A stretch of DNA of 64,000 nucleotides from Pomphorhynchus laevis (lineage: Eukaryota; Acanthocephala; Palaeacanthocephala; Echinorhynchida; Pomphorhynchidae): contig WNNJ02000107.1 in the NCBI GenBank assembly GCA_012934845.2, forward strand, positions 1-64,000, given 5' to 3'. Below, piece after piece: positions 33,889 to 45,179 of this stretch. The stretch's first letter is position 1. Each line of letters starts with the position of its first letter. A program made the translations under genes and the position numbers. The notes under the pieces are model-generated. The model was not told where the DNA came from. It did no database searches and saw only the letters and a program-made list of their open reading frames with translations.

Positions 33889-35124
33889 ATGGTCAAACAG
33901 AGGAAGACTACAAAGCGAGCTATTGCAACAAAGTTTGTGGATCATCAGATTCAATGTTCTAGTGAAGATTGTAGTGTGTGGACAAGTGTATCGTTTCCGG
34001 AGGAAAAGAAATCTGCGCTATCGAATAAATCATTTTACTGTGGGTACTGCTGCGCATCTTTGCTAATTCATTTGAAGGGCCATTGTGACGAGAAAATATC
34101 TACAAATGCTTCGGAAAGGAACACATATTCAAAAAGTTGCATCGATCGGGAAGTACAAAGTTCTGGCGAATCAGATACCTATAAAGATATACCCATTCAA
34201 GAGTTTCACGTTCAGAACACTAAAAATACAAATAGCGAAATACCAAGTTCATCCCGTATCTGGAAAAAAGGTCATCCAAATTCACGCGTGATGCAAACGT
34301 TGAGTAAGAAATTTGAAGGCAATAGTGCGTCGTCAATATCGGTTGTTAGTGGTGAGCCGTCGGTGTCGCTGGACAATGATGCTTTGAAGGTATCGGACAA
34401 TTACGAAGTATCGTCTATATCGGTGATTAATGATTATCGCAATGAAATCGGTATAACTGGAGTCACCGATGAACGAGCTTCACACAATGATACAGACGTC
34501 GATATAGATAATGTTCACTCAGCTTTCAAGTGTATTTGTTCAAATGAGATGGAACAAGGGCGAGACGCAAGAAGCAAACCGGATGAGGGTGGTGACGGCA
34601 GCGATTCTTTCAGCAAAAAAACGTATTTTGATAATAAAAGTCACACAGATCGCAATCATACATTAAATAGGGGCTGTAACATACTTATTTGGGGTTTAGA
34701 TGAGTCATCAGCCTCAAGTGCACAGGAGCGGCTTGATGATGATATTGCCGGTTTACGTGTGTTCTTTTCTAATTTGCTCGAAAAAGGTGAGGAAGAGGTC
34801 GCATCGTCTATTTTAGTAAGGCAGCTCTATAGGTTGGGTAAGAAAAACGATAGATCACGATTGCTAAAGGTTGTGTTAGGATCGGCAGAGCAAGCAAAGT
34901 GTCTTTTAGACCGTGGTTATCGACTTAAAGGTAACAAAATACGAATTTTACGTGATCTTTCTCTCGAAGACAGGCAAAAATTGAAGGATATCAAGGCGGA
35001 ACTTCATTACAGGCTGCAAAACGGTGAATCGAATCTGTGCATTCGAAATTTTCGGGTTGTGAGGTGGCGTCCTGCAGTTCGATGGAGATCGATCAATCTT
35101 TCTCTAGACCTTACAACGCCATGA
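33889..35124 (+). CDS. CR1-like ORF1, Cys-rich finger protein
   Basis: 411 residues. The N-terminal ~65 residues hold a PHD-like or related zinc-finger pattern: CSSEDCSVW, then FYCGYCC. The middle is Ser/Asp-rich and probably disordered. Residues ~265-390 look like a globular RNA-binding part (NILIWGLDES, VRQLYRLGKKNDRSRLLKVV, LCIRNFRVVRWRP). This layout recurs in the copy at 57272. LINE ORF1 proteins bind the element RNA. The stop overlaps the ORF2 start as ATGA. Confidence 0.8.
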   Translation: MVKQRKTTKRAIATKFVDHQIQCSSEDCSVWTSVSFPEEKKSALSNKSFYCGYCCASLLIHLKGHCDEKISTNASERNTYSKSCIDREVQSSGESDTYKDIPIQEFHVQNTKNTNSEIPSSSRIWKKGHPNSRVMQTLSKKFEGNSASSISVVSGEPSVSLDNDALKVSDNYEVSSISVINDYRNEIGITGVTDERASHNDTDVDIDNVHSAFKCICSNEMEQGRDARSKPDEGGDGSDSFSKKTYFDNKSHTDRNHTLNRGCNILIWGLDESSASSAQERLDDDIAGLRVFFSNLLEKGEEEVASSILVRQLYRLGKKNDRSRLLKVVLGSAEQAKCLLDRGYRLKGNKIRILRDLSLEDRQKLKDIKAELHYRLQNGESNLCIRNFRVVRWRPAVRWRSINLSLDLTTP

Positions 35125-38003
35125 TTGGACATCTAGTGGATATATGTTTGGAAAGGAAGTTGCCATCTAATTGTTCAGAGAGAATATGTAATAATGAATG
35201 TCCTCTGGTGGTAGGTTACTCCAATATCAGAAGCTTACCTGCTCAATTGTCTGAAGTGCAGCAGTTTATATCTTTTAAAGATTTTGACGTGTTTTGCATT
35301 TCTGAGTCATGGCTTCATTATCAAATTAATGATGACCTTATGGCTATCTCTGGGTATCGACTTTTGAGAGCAGATAGAGTTGCAGGTCGTCGTGGCGGGG
35401 GTGTTGCTGCTTATATTAAAAACACCTTATCAATTACGAAGATTACTGAATTGTGCGATGATCACTATTCATTCGAGTTATTGTCATTCTGCGTCAATGA
35501 TACTCATTGTTCAATAGATATCTGCGTCGTATACAGATCACCCTCAGTTCATACACAGTTAGATCTTCTGAAAAATCAGTTAAGATCATTCTGCTCCTCA
35601 AATTATTTCTTCCTTATTGGGGATTTTAATCTTCCTCAAGTTAACTGGATTAGTAACAACCGGTATTACTATAATGTCGAAAACTGCGAGCTTGCTGAAT
35701 TCTTGCTGGCAGAGCTTCTCCTGATCCAACATATTAATCAGCCAACATGTATATCGTCTCAACCAGAGACAATATTAGATCTTGGGTTTACCAAGCGCAT
35801 TGAAGATGTAATCAGAGTTGATTTCGAGTCTCCTTTAGGAACCAGTGACCATTGTGTGATTTCAGTACAGATTGCTCACACTTTACAACGACGATCTAAG
35901 TGCAGTGGCATCGGAAAGCGTAATTGGAATCGAGTAAATGTGGAAGATCTCCAACTCTATAGTCATCAGCTGAACTTCGGATCTGCTGATCTTCCAATTG
36001 ATGATCATTTATCGTTAGTGACCAGTAACCTCATAACCATTTCGGATACGTTTGCACCAATAAGAAATAGGGCTTACAAGACGACAACGCCATTGTGGTT
36101 CGACAATGAGTTGGAGACTACGATAAAGGAAAGAAATCGATTATGGCGAATCTCTCAACGTAACACTGTTACGCTCCGTGAGTACAAAACTCTTCGCAAT
36201 CTATGCAACCAACTAAAACGCTCAAAAAGAAAAACATTTGAAGAGGGTATTGCTTCTGACATTAACAGGTCACCTAAACGTTTTTGGGCATACGTTAGAC
36301 ATCGTCGAATCCTACCTTCTACGATTAATTGTGTACGTTTAGAAAGTGGTGATGTAGTTGACAAGGAGGCTATTGTGGAAGCTCTTGCAAGCAGTTTTGT
36401 AGTATCTCCATCCTCGCAATCGAATATTGACCAGATACAGTACCCGCCCAACTTACAATCTAACTTACCAATATCTCCTATTAATGTCATTGAAGTTCAG
36501 TCTGAACTCCATAAATTAAATAGTTTTGGCTCTGCAGGACCAGATGGTGTATCCCCTTTTCTTTTGCGTACTCTGTCGCACATTATTGCTCCAAGCCTTA
36601 CGTCTCTATTTCATCGAAGCTTACAGTATTCGTGGATTCCTGATGATTGGAAAAGGGCAATTGTTGTACCTATTCCAAAGAAACAGTTGGCACTAACTTG
36701 TTCAGATTTTAGACCAATTAGTCTTACCAGTGTTATTTCTAAAATTATGGAGAGACTCATTGCGAAGAGAATACGTGAACATCTAAATTTATATCAAATT
36801 CTTGATGATTCTCAGCACGGCTTCCGACCTGGTCGCTCGTGCCTAACTAATCTGTTGAATGCTCGCGAACATTGGGTAGCTGCTCTTAGTTCGGGTCTTA
36901 CAGTTGATATAATATTTCTTGATTTCTCTAAGGCCTTTGATAGAGTTCCACATGCTGGTTTAGATTCACTACTACGTCATTACGGTGTACCTACGACAAT
37001 TTGCAACTGGATTAAGACATTTCTCGAGGATCGATCATTCGTTGTGCGATTAGATGAAGTTTTGTCAACAGCTCGACGTGTTCATTCGGGTGTTCCTCAG
37101 GGCACGGTCCTAGGTCCACTTCTCTTTATCATCTTTTTGAATGACCTACTCCTAAGGTTAAAGTGTCCTCACCTGGCATTTGCTGACGATGTTAAAATAT
37201 GGGCAACAACCCAAAACGAGGCGGATTGTGAATTTTTACAATGTGACCTTAACCGTATCGGGACTTGGTGTAATAGCACTGGCTTGATACTCAACGCGAC
37301 AAAATGTGTATGGATCAGATTGGGTAGAGATAAAACTCATTTCGATTACAAAATAAATGGACACTCAATCAAGCGAGTCTCAGAACATCCCGACCTGGGA
37401 GTGATAATTCACGAATCGCTAAAGACAAGAGCAAATAGTGATCACGCGCGGTTAAAAGCGATACGTGCCTTATACTGCATAAAAATGACTTTTGCAAAAT
37501 TATCGCCGCAAATCTTCGCCAAACTTTATTGTGCCCTAGTAAGACCACATCTTGAGTATTGTGTACAGGCAACCTTTCCAACGACCAGGAGTGAGTTGAA
37601 TAACTTGGAAAGTGTAATGAGACGAGCTTCTCGGATGTGTTGTCAAGGAAGCTTTATTTCAAGATTAAGATGTTTGAACGTTTTATCAGTGAGGTATCGG
37701 TATCTTTTTCTTGATCTGATTACACTTTGGAAAATTGTACATTCAGCTGATGGCTTTCCTTTGGGTGTAGTTAGATTTCGAGATAATTCGAGATTGCGAG
37801 GCCATTGTAAGATGCTTTTTAAAAAATTACCGGGTAAGCTGCGAAAATTTTACAGACTGTCTGAACGGGCAGTAGATGTTTGGAATAGTTTGCCTGAACC
37901 TATCGCTGCCATCACCAATTTCCTCGCTTTCAAAAACAGGGTTCGACGTTGGATATACGTCCAGGCTGATTTGTCACCTTTTCTAACCTACCCATTTGGT
38001 TGA
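35121..38003 (+). CDS. CR1-like ORF2: endonuclease and reverse transcriptase
   Basis: 960 residues from ATG at 35121. APE-type endonuclease: GYSNIRSLP, FCISESWLH, GGGVAAYI, YRSPS, LIGDFNLPQVNW, GTSDHCVIS. Reverse transcriptase: DWKRAIVVPIPKK, FRPISLTSVISKIMERL, HGFRPGRSCLTNLL, FLDFSKAFDRVPH, SGVPQGTVLGPLLF, AFADDVKIW (the catalytic pair is in FADD). The C-terminus has VRPHLEYC and VWNSLPEP, as in the CR1/Jockey group. All key motifs look intact. A frame upstream of ATG is open to 35037, but the ATGA overlap makes 35121 the likely start. Confidence 0.88.
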   Translation: MIGHLVDICLERKLPSNCSERICNNECPLVVGYSNIRSLPAQLSEVQQFISFKDFDVFCISESWLHYQINDDLMAISGYRLLRADRVAGRRGGGVAAYIKNTLSITKITELCDDHYSFELLSFCVNDTHCSIDICVVYRSPSVHTQLDLLKNQLRSFCSSNYFFLIGDFNLPQVNWISNNRYYYNVENCELAEFLLAELLLIQHINQPTCISSQPETILDLGFTKRIEDVIRVDFESPLGTSDHCVISVQIAHTLQRRSKCSGIGKRNWNRVNVEDLQLYSHQLNFGSADLPIDDHLSLVTSNLITISDTFAPIRNRAYKTTTPLWFDNELETTIKERNRLWRISQRNTVTLREYKTLRNLCNQLKRSKRKTFEEGIASDINRSPKRFWAYVRHRRILPSTINCVRLESGDVVDKEAIVEALASSFVVSPSSQSNIDQIQYPPNLQSNLPISPINVIEVQSELHKLNSFGSAGPDGVSPFLLRTLSHIIAPSLTSLFHRSLQYSWIPDDWKRAIVVPIPKKQLALTCSDFRPISLTSVISKIMERLIAKRIREHLNLYQILDDSQHGFRPGRSCLTNLLNAREHWVAALSSGLTVDIIFLDFSKAFDRVPHAGLDSLLRHYGVPTTICNWIKTFLEDRSFVVRLDEVLSTARRVHSGVPQGTVLGPLLFIIFLNDLLLRLKCPHLAFADDVKIWATTQNEADCEFLQCDLNRIGTWCNSTGLILNATKCVWIRLGRDKTHFDYKINGHSIKRVSEHPDLGVIIHESLKTRANSDHARLKAIRALYCIKMTFAKLSPQIFAKLYCALVRPHLEYCVQATFPTTRSELNNLESVMRRASRMCCQGSFISRLRCLNVLSVRYRYLFLDLITLWKIVHSADGFPLGVVRFRDNSRLRGHCKMLFKKLPGKLRKFYRLSERAVDVWNSLPEPIAAITNFLAFKNRVRRWIYVQADLSPFLTYPFG

Positions 38004-38075
38004 TCTTTTTTCTGTATTGTGTGATCGGCTTAAAGCCTTATGGCTAAGTCTGAACTTGATAATAATAATAATAAT

Positions 38076-40195
38076 AACTAGCTGAGAAGGTTGCAGATTT
38101 CGCAATACGCAATCGCAACAACACGAATAAATGATATTCACCTAGAAGCTTTTAAAGTATGCAGGTTGATACCATTGGATAAGTGTCACGGTATTCGCCC
38201 CATAGGAATCGGAGAAGTATTGCGTCGAATTGTTGGAAAAGTAATCTCCAAGCTCGCGGTGAGTTGATTAAGGTCGCGGGTAAAGTTCAACTTTGTGCAG
38301 GACAACGATGTGGTATTGAATCAGCAATTCATTCGATTAGAAGATCATTTGAAAAATCGAATGATAAATGTATTCTTCTATTAGACGCAAAAAACGCATT
38401 TAATTGTGTGAATAGACAAACGGCTCTTCAAAACATGAACAATATATGCCCGTCGATGACGACTATACTGAGTAATTGTTACTCATCACCAACATCCATG
38501 ACATTGGAGAAAGAGTTATTATGCTCGGAGGAAGCGTTCACACAAGGCGACCCTTTCGCGATGGCTGCATACGCAGCTGCCTCTCTGCCACTCATCAGAG
38601 AATTACAAAATAGGGTTCCCGAGATAATGCATCAGTGGTACGCAGATGATGCCACTTGTGTTGGGACCTACGAACATTTGATTTCCCTATGGAATAACCT
38701 GCAAGAAATAAGCCATGGATTTGGATACTACATCAATCCCTCGAAATGCACCCTGCTCATCCACCCAACAAATAAATATAAAGAAGCATCATTCTTTAGT
38801 CACTATAATGTTCAAATTGTTACAACAGGGGTGAAGATACTTGGCAGCTTTATCGGTCAAGCGGACTACATTGAAGAAATGGTTAAGCAAACTGCAAATG
38901 ATTGGGTACAACAGATCAAACTTTTAACAGATATAGCTCTCATAGATAGCCACTCAGCTTTCATACTGCTTATCAAAAGGCTACAGTTCAGATGGACACA
39001 CCTGAAAAGAACAACCCCACTCGATTCTCAATGGCTAGAAGAACTAGACGCAATAGTATTTAGAGATCTATTGCGAGAGATAACCGGGCAAAGTAATTTA
39101 CATTCAAAATGGGAGACAATTGTTCAGCTACCAATTAAACTAGGTGGATTGGGAGTGAATAAATCTAGCTCAAACACGTTAGAAGAATACACATCTTCAC
39201 TACGAATGTGTACACCAATGAACGACCTAAATTGCTTACAATGGGAAAATAGTCAGTCTCAAATCGCTTTGCAAATAAAGGAGGAAAAACAATTGCGGTT
39301 CAAAGAAATACAAATGCAAGTATTGGATGAATTAACAAGTATAGAAAAGGAGAATATCAAACATATCACTAATAATTCTGGAACCTCGTTATGGCTCAGT
39401 ACTTATCCCGCTACACAAACTGGTCGATACTTATCGAAGCAACAATTCCAGGACGCGATATCAGCTAGATATGGATGGAAACCAGTAAACACTCCATCAA
39501 AATGTATTTGTGGACAGAACTTCAATATCACACACGCACTCTCATGTCAAGTTGGTGGAATACCCTTTTATACGACATAACACAATAAGAGACAAGATCG
39601 CAGTAGCACTTCGTGATGTGTGTGCCAGTGTTACTATTGAACCGTTACTCATACCAGTACCAGACTCAATGATATTTGATAACATCAATACAACCACAGA
39701 CAGGTCGGCTCGATTAGATATAGCATGCAATAATCTATTTGGAACAACGATGGAGCGGTCCCTTATGGACGTGTGTGTTTTTAATCCGCTTGCCTCATCG
39801 TATTCTCAACGAATGAATGATTCGCATTACTATCACGAGAATAGAAAACGATCCAAATATGCTGAACGAGTAGCAAAAATCGAGTGTTCCGGGTTTCACC
39901 CTCTCACGTTTTCGGCGCTGGGAAACATAGGTCCTAATGCAGACAGAGTATTACGACAGATTGCTCGTCAACAGGCGATTAAACACAATACACCATATAA
40001 TGAATGCATCACAAACCTTAGAAGCAACATTTCATTTATCCTCGCAAAGTGTGTATCTATGGTGATTCGACGAGCATCAGTTAGACAACTCGATAGCCAA
40101 GCGAATTCACTCAATGATTCGCCAAACCAACATTAATGCAAATGTTTTTTAACACTAACTTGGTTGAGGCCTTTTTGAAGGAACCTACACAATTC
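38076..40195 (+). mobile_element. R4-like LINE family A, copy 1 (after the CR1-like insertion)
   Basis: Continues the frame of 33452-33766. RT: HGIRPIGIGEVLRRI, QLCAGQRCGIESA, LLLDAKNAFNCVNR, FTQGDPFAMAAYA, QWYADDATCVG, NPSKCTLL. Then a CCHC finger (CICG...HALSC) and a restriction-like endonuclease, ARLDIACNNLFG, DVCVFNPLASSY, KYAERVAKIE. This RT-CCHC-endonuclease order is that of R2/R4/Dong-type elements. Frameshifts near 38110, 38265 and 39570. The 3' end carries the hairpin at 40167-40186. Confidence 0.85.
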
Positions 40196-40250
40196 TTAAG
40201 ATTTATATATGTTGTAAGAATTAACAAAAATTTAATTAAAAAAAAGGATA

Positions 40251-40372
40251 TGCGGTAAAACACAGTTTTGTGGTGGTCAGTGCGCAGGTTCTGAATGTGT
40301 AGTCCATGCCTTACGTGATTTGTTATCGAGTAAACCAAATTCGGTGGTCTTGACTATTGATGCAGATATGGA
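40251..40372 (+). repeat. Displaced piece of R4-like family B RT
   Basis: About 120 bases nearly identical (a few differences) to 40853-40973, placed directly before the N-terminal part of the same element. It looks like a scrambled 5' junction or a second truncated copy. Confidence 0.75.
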
Positions 40373-42800
40373 CAAGGCGTGCCAATGGGCCTGGATACTT
40401 TAACATGTGGTAAATCAGTGAGACAGATACTTATTGATAAGCATCCACAACCAGCTGACATACATGAGGAAGCACTAGTCACTCAACCAATAAGCGAAAT
40501 ACATGACCTCAACTAAGTTGCTTTCGAGAGTATTGACGGATCAAAAATAATTGAGGCTGCTAAGAGAACAAAGGGTAGTGCAGGACCTTCTGGAATGGAC
40601 GCAAAAGTATGGACCGAAATGCTTTCGAATCTCGGTACGGAGTCACAAAAATTAGCGGATGCGCTAGCATTGTTTGCTCAACGAATCGCTACTAAGGAAG
40701 TTTCTGATGAGTCGATCAAAGCTTTTACGACAAGCCGCCTTATTGCATTAAGTAAGAATCCAGGTGTGCGTCCAATTGGAATAGGTGATGTCTCAAGACG
40801 TATCGTATCGAAAGTCATACTTGATGTTGCACGGCCACAGCTACAACAGATATGCGGTAAAACACAGTTTTGTGCTGGTCAGCGCGCAGGTACTGAATGT
40901 GTAGTCCATGCCTTACGTGATTTGTTATCGAGTAAACCAAATTCGGTGGTCTTGACTATTGATGCAGATAATGCATTTAATCGAATCAACAGAAAAACTG
41001 CCCTGGCCAACATGCCACAAATATGCCCAGCGCTATCGAATGTTCTGTCAAACCTCTATAGAAATCCGACGTCATTGACAATTGGGAATGAAATCATACT
41101 CTCCCAAGAAGGATTTACACATGGAGATGTTTTATCGATGTCTGCTTATGCTGCAGCTACACTTCCTATGATACAAAAGATATCTGCGGAGTATCCTGAT
41201 GTGCTCCAATGCTGGTATGCTGATGACGGCAATATGGTGGGTGATCCTGATACAGTGAAGATGGCGTTTGAACTGCTACGAAAAATTGGACCGTCATATG
41301 GTTTCTTCGTTAATCCGGCGAAATGTCGACTATACGGAAATGGATGTATAGCTGAAACGCTCCACGCTTTATTTGATGATCTTCAAATTTCTGTTGACAT
41401 GGATGGCGTGTCTATATTGGGGTCTCCCATTGGAAAGGATGACTTTGTAAAAGAGCATATTCAATCTGATGTACGTTCGTTGATCGAGACAGTTACTCGT
41501 CTCACACAAATCGGTCGTTCAGAGCTACAGATTGCTTTCGTTGCTCTCATAAGATCTCTTCAACAAAAATAGATACATATGCAACGATCATGCCATTGCT
41601 CGATTGAGTGGTTTGAGGCGCTGGCACAATCGATAAGATCGATGATAACTGAATTAACTGGAATTGACATTGAAACAAATGAAGTTCTATGGAGGGTGTT
41701 TAACATGACTTTGAGAGATGGTGGTATCGGCGTTAAAGACCCTATGCGTTCAGTAGACCAAGAATATAACGCTTCACGTATGGTGTGCGAGCCATGTTTA
41801 GGAGACGTTACGGGGCTAGATCTAATAAATAATCAAAACAGATTATGTAAAGAAATTCGTGCTAACCGTTTAAAAGCGGAAAGGATGAATCGCAATGACA
41901 TTATAAATCAGGTCGACCCTACTCTCAAGAATGCCATCGAGCATGCATCAGTATCTGGATCATCTTCGTGGTTGTCAACATACCCAACAAACAGTTATTC
42001 TTCCAGAATAAGTAATACAGTCTTTCAAGATGCACTAGCCACCAGATACGAATTTCTCCATCCCTCATCACCGAAATACTGCCAATGTAAAGAACAAAAC
42101 TCGATATCGCACACTTTCTCGTGCCCTTTAGGCGGCTTGCCATCAATGAGACACGATGACGTCCGTGATTTTCTAGCGAATAGATTATCCGAATGTTGTC
42201 GTAACGTAGCAATCGAGCCAAAACTATCCCCTCTGCATGATGAAATATGCTTCCAAAATCACGGTACAACTATTGATCGTGAAGCGAGACTTGACATATC
42301 ATGTTCCGGAATCTTTGGAAACAGAACGGAGTGTACTTTCCTTGATATCTGCGTGTTCAACGCGTACGCTCCCTCTAACTCCAGTAAGAGTATCGGACCA
42401 TGCTTCGAATATCATGAACTAAGGAAGAAAATGAAGTATCTTGAGAGAGTAAATAGCATAGAGCATGCGTCATTTATTCCCGTAGTATTTTCGATGCTCG
42501 GAGGGGCGGGTACGGAAGCGGCAATCCTGTTAAAGAGAATCGCGGGCTCCATGGCAAGGAGTCATAACAGCTCATACAACGATGAAATAAGCAGATTACG
42601 TAGTGGCATCAGCGTTATCCTTGCAAAGATGACTTCTCGATGTGTCCGTGAAGATCGATCAGCTATAAATCGTCCTCAAAGGGATTTATGTTTAATCAAT
42701 GAAGAATAATTTAGTGACTTTTTGAATATTAAAACTGGCGTGGTGAGGTTTGTTTCCTTTAAAATTGTAAATTAAGGCCCATTTGCAGGAACCTATATTA
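40373..42800 (+). mobile_element. R4-like LINE family B, nearly complete ORF
   Basis: Pre-RT GSAGPSGMDAKVW; RT with VRPIGIGDVSRRI, FCAGQRAGTECV, IDADNAFNRINR, FTHGDVLSMSAYA, CWYADDGNMVG, NPAKCRLYG; linker GGIGVKDP; CCHC finger CQCK...HTFSC; endonuclease EARLDISCSGIFG, DICVFNAYAP. One in-frame TAG at 41570-41572 splits the ORF where family A has Trp (RWTHLKR versus K*IHMQR). Another stop lies near the N-terminus (after HDLN). The 3' hairpin is at 42775-42794, then TAA-rich sequence. Confidence 0.85.
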
Positions 42801-42853
42801 ATGTAATAATATTTATAATAATAAAAAAATAAAAAAAATATTATTATTATTAA

Positions 42854-43320
42854 TGTTTCTTGCACCACAAGAGATGTACAAGCAAGACTAGATATTGTAT
42901 GTTCTGGATTGCATGCGGAACGATATGAGCGGACGTTCTGTGACGTCACGATTTTTTCAACACTTGCTCAATCTTACGCAAATCGTAGTGCCCGTTCCGC
43001 CTTCGAGTTCAACGAAAAACGCACGGTTTCAAAATACGTGGAGCGAATCGAACTGGTAGAGCATGGTAGTTTTATGCCCCTTGTTTTTTCCACATCAGCG
43101 GGCATGGGTGCAAGTACAGTATCGCTGTTGCGGTCAATCTTTTGCAAGAAATCCGAGGCACATCCACAGTATTACGCGGATAATCTCATTCGCTTGTAGA
43201 GACGTATTGCCTTCTCAATCATGCGTTCATGCTCGGCCTCGCTTCGGGCTCCTAGATCTAGCCGTTCATTTCCTGCAACACCGTTTACGGAAGCATGACA
43301 TTTAAACTCTTCGATTTTGT
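42854..43320 (+). mobile_element. R4-like LINE family C, 3' fragment
   Basis: Endonuclease end only: VQARLDIVCSGLHAERYERT, DVTIFSTLAQSY, KYVERIELVEHGSFMPLVFS. One in-frame TAG before RRIAFSIMRSC. The copy starts right after TTATTATTATTA and ends right before AATAATAA, so both borders are in microsatellite. It is most like the abundant animal family ending HGSFTPLVFSTSGG. Confidence 0.8.
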
Positions 43321-43382
43321 AATAATAAATTTTCTTTCTTTAAAAAAAATATTAATGTTTCAACAACACATAAAAGCATGGC

Positions 43383-44510
43383 TTAATTGGCTGGTTCACT
43401 GCAGAAAAAAGAAAATATAATAAAAGTATCACAAATACGGAAAAGCAGCTTTCCCCATGGCATCCTCCATCCGTAATTTCTTTTTAAATTCGTTGATATT
43501 GCTACTGCACACTGTTGACTCTCCAAGCATATTCCACAGATATACAACTCGCCGATCAAATTGGACAGCTCGTGATTTTCTTTTCTTTTCACGTCGCAGG
43601 GTTAAACCATGGCCTCGGAGGATATTGGATGAGCACAAATGAAGACAATCTCGAAGTGGATGATCCAAATCATTAAGAATTTGCCAGACCATACTCATAT
43701 AGATGTACCGGCGGGTCCACGTGACAGTCTCAAGTCTAAGTGCTTTTAATCGATCAGGGTACGACAAAAATTTCAGTTGCGGTGCTAGCTTGGTAGCTCT
43801 ATGAAGTACCCTCTCTGAACTAATATGTTCTTTTGAATTTTAGGGATACACACACGGCGCAGCATATAGAAGACGGCTCAACACATGAGCAAAGATTAGC
43901 GGACGTAGGGCAAATTGATTAAGTGCAATGAAAGTGCGTCGAAGTTGACCGATTATCCCCAACGCATTTGAACAAGCATGTTCAGTATGTGTGACGGTAC
44001 TCAAATCACTGTTTATCCACACTCCCAAGTCCTTATATTTGCTCACTCTTTCTATATCACTGCTTTGAAAGCTATAATTAACTAAAGATTGAGCATTTCC
44101 GCCACGAACACGTAAATGTTTGCATTTTGATATATTTACAATCAACCTATTGAGCAGAGCCCAATTTTCGACTTCATCGATATCCCGTTGCAGTTTAACT
44201 ATATCATTGGGTGAACGAATTGCCCGCCAGATTTTCAAATCGTCTGCATATAAAAGCATCCGATAATCAATAAATTCCGGGATATCGTTGATGTAGACAC
44301 TAAATAACAATGGACCCAATACTGAACCTTGAGGCACCCTTATACTACATGGCCGCGAAGAAGAGTAAAAATTATCTACATGCACACAATAACTACGATT
44401 GCTTAAAAACGATTCAATCCATCTAACAAGCAAAAATGAAATGCCACTTTTCTCTAGTTTATTTAGGAGGAATCTATGGTCTACTCTGTCAAATGGCAGA
44501 GTAGATAATG
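43383..44510 (-). mobile_element. CR1/Jockey-like LINE, RT to C-terminus
   Basis: 44532-43840 gives FDRVDHRFLLNKL, VPQGSVLGPLLF, LLYADDLKIW and KYKDLGVWIN. After a stop at 43842-43840 and a frame change, 43767-43429 gives SYPDRLKALRLETV and VYLWNMLGES. 5'-truncated at about 44510, where the plus-strand L2-like fragment begins. Confidence 0.8.
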
Positions 44511-45150
44511 ATACTACCTTGATACTCTGCAATCTCCGCCAAGTTCGTAGATTGATCGATTTCCCTTCTTGTATGACTCTAATATCTTCTCTTCTTTTCT
44601 CAAGACTTGATTACTGTTTTAGTCTATTTTCCAACTCACCTAAATCCACTCTTCTTCCTTTACAACGCATCATCAACGCTGCCGTCCGAGTTCTCCTCCG
44701 TCTTCGTCGTTTTGATCATACATCCCACTATCTTGTTTCTCTTGATTGGCCTACCATTTATTGTCGTGTTCAAATTCGTCTTCTTATCATTGCTTTTCGC
44801 CTTATAACTTCTCATACCCCTTCATTTCTCAACCTTCCTTTTCTCGACAATTCTCGTACTGTGTATTGTGCTCTGCGTTCCCGTAATTCTCTTCTTTTAC
44901 ATGCCCCAATCTACTCTACCTCTTTTTGATTCCGCTCCTTCGTTGTGGTTGCTCCTCTCTTGTGGAATCAACTACCTATTCATATCCGCCAATCAACATC
45001 TATGCCGTACTTCAAACGCCAAATCCAATTCCATTTCAACAATTAACTAATTATCTGTGACTTTTGATGTTCTTTTTTTAATTGTTAGTGGTCATGTAAG
45101 CTTGCATTTTGCACGCATTTGCCACGTTAAATAAATTATTGTATTATTAT
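44511..45150 (+). mobile_element. L2-like LINE, 3' fragment
   Basis: Reads VRRLIDFPSCMTLISSLLF, LPLQRIINAAVRVLLRLRR and FLNLPFLDNSR, then after a frame change the ending PLLWNQLPIHIRQS. The 3' UTR has GGTCATGTAAGCTTGC and ends at TTATTGTATTATTATTA. Same family as 53.4-56.1 kb. Confidence 0.8.
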
Positions 45151-45179
45151 TAGTTTTTTTTAAATAAAATATTTATTAT

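Larger units (their letters stand above)
33767..38075 (+). mobile_element. Full CR1-like LINE inserted in the R4-like copy
   Basis: A 4.3-kb element: ~120-base 5' UTR, ORF1 (33889-35124), ORF2 (35121-38003), short 3' UTR and a (TAA)n tail at 38060-38075. Flanked by AACTA at 33762-33766 and 38076-38080, a 5-base target duplication. Removing it restores CAACTAGCTGAG, which reads QLAE in the R4-like frame. Both ORFs are open, so it may be recent and was possibly active. Confidence 0.85.

Noticed and set aside
39561-39580. Programmed +1 frameshift in R4-like family A
   Set aside because: A shared inherited T insertion explains it as well, family B needs no shift, and no stimulatory structure was seen; kept only as a question in the findings.
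32920-45150. One L2-like element split into 32920-33450 and 44511-45150 by the whole LINE nest
   Set aside because: Both pieces seem to cover the same short region around the LxLxxIR segment with different codons, so they are more likely two separate copies.
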